64,000 nucleotides of DNA from assembly GCA_020639155.1 (NCBI GenBank), contig JACKHF010000002.1, positions 62,001-126,000 on the forward strand, given 5' to 3'. Both the position numbers and the translations under genes were made by a program. The first letter of the stretch is position 1, and each line of letters starts with the position of its first letter. This stretch comes from Phycisphaeraceae bacterium. Its GTDB lineage: Bacteria > Planctomycetota > Phycisphaerae > Phycisphaerales > UBA1924. Under the pieces are notes generated by a model. The model saw only the letters and a program-made list of their open reading frames with translations, had not been told where the DNA came from and did no database searches. Of the stretch, positions 62,937 to 64,000 are shown piece after piece.

Positions 62937-63809
62937 TCATCCTGCATCGACATTGTGAGGGTCAACCGGTACCTCAAGCCAGCGGAGGAATCGTAAGAAA
63001 CCCCAGAGCAGGATGAGTGCGAGTCCGAGAACTGCCCAGCCGCCGATGTCGTGGACCAGATCGCCCGTTGATTCGTGCTCTGCATACCCGTACACAATCG
63101 CTGTCGGTACGAGTCGCAGCACGTTCACAACGATTGCAATCGCGGGGCTGATCGCAAGGATAAGGGCCCGCACATTGTTCCGCATGGGTACAGAGAACAC
63201 AAAGGCGTATGCGACGATGGCAAGGGCTGACACCATTCGCATGCCATCGCATGCGTCAACCACCTTGACCTCGTGCCCATTGACTGTGAGCACGTTCCCA
63301 TCACGAGTCACGGGCAAGCCCATGATATCAATCAGGACGTGAGCACTTGCTGCGGAAGCCCGTTGCAGCGGTATTGATATCTCTTGGCGCAGTGTACCAG
63401 GTACCGGGAGCAGAAAGAGCAGTGCGACAATGGCTGGCATGAACTGACGAAGCAATCCCGGGCCGAATGTTGTCAATCCTGCGGCGAGAATCATGCTGAT
63501 TGCACCGAAGTGCCAGAGGATGTCTGTGCCAGTAGAAAAGCCGAACAGTGAAATCCCGTAGCCCGCGAGCATGCAGAGCGGGCCGAGCCATGTGGGCCGC
63601 CATTGCTCATGGCGCACCCTCCCTCTGCGCAGATAGGCAAGCCAGAGCGCAACAGGGAGCGCGAGCAGCACGTGCGACTGTTCCTCGTTATGCCAGCCGA
63701 GATCCCAGATATCTCGCAACGCTGCACGACCGGCATACGCGGCGACCGCTGCGAAGGCGAGTGCAATGATGCCGAGTGTCGTAAAGTGGCGTTGTGAAGT
63801 GTTGCTCAT
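62937..63809 (-). CDS. Exosortase (EpsH/XrtA family)
   Basis: This 290-residue membrane protein has about eight spans. The active-site residues of exosortase/archaeosortase are at Cys187 (DACDGMR), Arg232 (NVLRL) and His253 (VHDIGGW). The usual ACSG motif is ACDG here. Exosortases cleave PEP-CTERM tails and are thought to transfer the protein to a cell-surface glycan. It overlaps the preceding gene by ATGA. Confidence 0.92.
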   Translation of the reverse strand: MSNTSQRHFTTLGIIALAFAAVAAYAGRAALRDIWDLGWHNEEQSHVLLALPVALWLAYLRRGRVRHEQWRPTWLGPLCMLAGYGISLFGFSTGTDILWHFGAISMILAAGLTTFGPGLLRQFMPAIVALLFLLPVPGTLRQEISIPLQRASAASAHVLIDIMGLPVTRDGNVLTVNGHEVKVVDACDGMRMVSALAIVAYAFVFSVPMRNNVRALILAISPAIAIVVNVLRLVPTAIVYGYAEHESTGDLVHDIGGWAVLGLALILLWGFLRFLRWLEVPVDPHNVDAG

Positions 63810-64000
63810 GCGCGTCCGCCTCTCCGTCGGGCAAGCAGGAACTGATCGTCCGTTACTCTCCCGTTCGGGCCGATGAGAAGATCCTGGAGCATTTCTTCCT
63901 CATGTACTCGCGCACCGGGAAACACAATACATCGTGCAAGAACTGCGGATGATGGTACGTTCGCTCCTGCCATGATGTAAGAACCAGGGGCTGAAGCATG
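63806..64000 (-). CDS. Nucleotidyltransferase with beta-helix, C-terminal end (cut by window edge)
   Basis: The frame is open from the window edge to a TGA at 63806-63808, which overlaps the exosortase ATG. The 64 visible residues (YIMAGANVPSSAVLARCIVFPGARVHEEEMLQDLLIGPNGRV) have the hexapeptide pattern at the end of GlmU- and GMP-pyrophosphorylase-like enzymes. It likely makes a sugar nucleotide for the EPS operon. Confidence 0.7.
   Translation of the reverse strand, partial: HASAPGSYIMAGANVPSSAVLARCIVFPGARVHEEEMLQDLLIGPNGRVTDDQFLLARRRGGRA

Overview
The window reads as chromosomal DNA of a planctomycete, most likely class Phycisphaerae. This is an inference from moderate GC content, two ECF sigma modules, paired DUF1573 proteins, a C-terminal sorting tail of the type VPAPGTLTLAGAG...RRRR, an exosortase cluster, many secreted alanine/TPR-rich proteins and FtsX-like permeases. 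It holds about 59 protein genes, two of them cut by the window edges. I see no rRNA, tRNA, CRISPR array, prophage or insertion sequence. Gene density is high, and many neighbours overlap by the 4-base ATGA junction, so translational coupling is common.

Layout. 1-3.0 kb (minus): a small adenylation-domain / carrier-protein / GNAT-like operon preceded by a hexapeptide acetyltransferase. 3.2-4.7 kb: a ThiF/MoeB-type E1-like enzyme and a free-standing tRNA-binding (MetRS C-domain-like) protein. 4.7-9.6 kb: two ECF sigma factor modules facing away from each other, one with a membrane protein and a secreted helical protein, the other with a membrane protein carrying a pseudopilin-like domain. 9.7-10.4 kb: rpmI-rplT with a terminator. 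11.1-21.6 kb (minus): a tightly coupled eight-gene operon encoding a von Willebrand A protein, a secreted protein, ExbB, two ExbD, a large TPR-like secreted protein, a 1003-residue membrane protein with a J-domain-like start, and a secreted zinc-ribbon protein. This is the best candidate for an undescribed envelope machine.

22-28 kb: housekeeping genes (pyrH, frr), a DinB-like protein, an agmatinase-family enzyme, galactokinase, a SpoIIE-type phosphatase and an RRM/RGG RNA-binding protein. 28-32 kb: two TlpA-type thioredoxin proteins, one with three thioredoxin-fold units of which the first lacks the CxxC pair. 32-40 kb: a TonB-like protein, a lipoprotein hydrolase, a TraB/GumN protein with a GspG-like insert, a widespread unknown family, a beta-propeller protein, an RluA-type pseudouridine synthase and an fRMsr-like GAF enzyme. 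40-44 kb (minus): rpsR, then a MauE/DoxX - rhodanese - DUF1573 - DUF1573 operon. 44.6-47.3 kb: a Dus enzyme, a solitary GIY-YIG nuclease and a CHRD-domain protein with an exosortase sorting tail. 47.5-54.2 kb (plus): LolC/LolD-like ABC exporter, hydrolase, GH3-family enzyme and a glycosyltransferase/methyltransferase-like fusion.

54.2-64 kb (minus): an exopolysaccharide/exosortase operon (nucleotidyltransferase-like, exosortase, EpsI, Wzz/BY-kinase, sugar transferase with an unusual N-terminus, giant TPR protein). The CHRD protein at 46.7 kb is a plausible substrate of this exosortase, so the window appears to contain both the sorter and a cargo. All functions are from reading motifs by eye; no database search was run.
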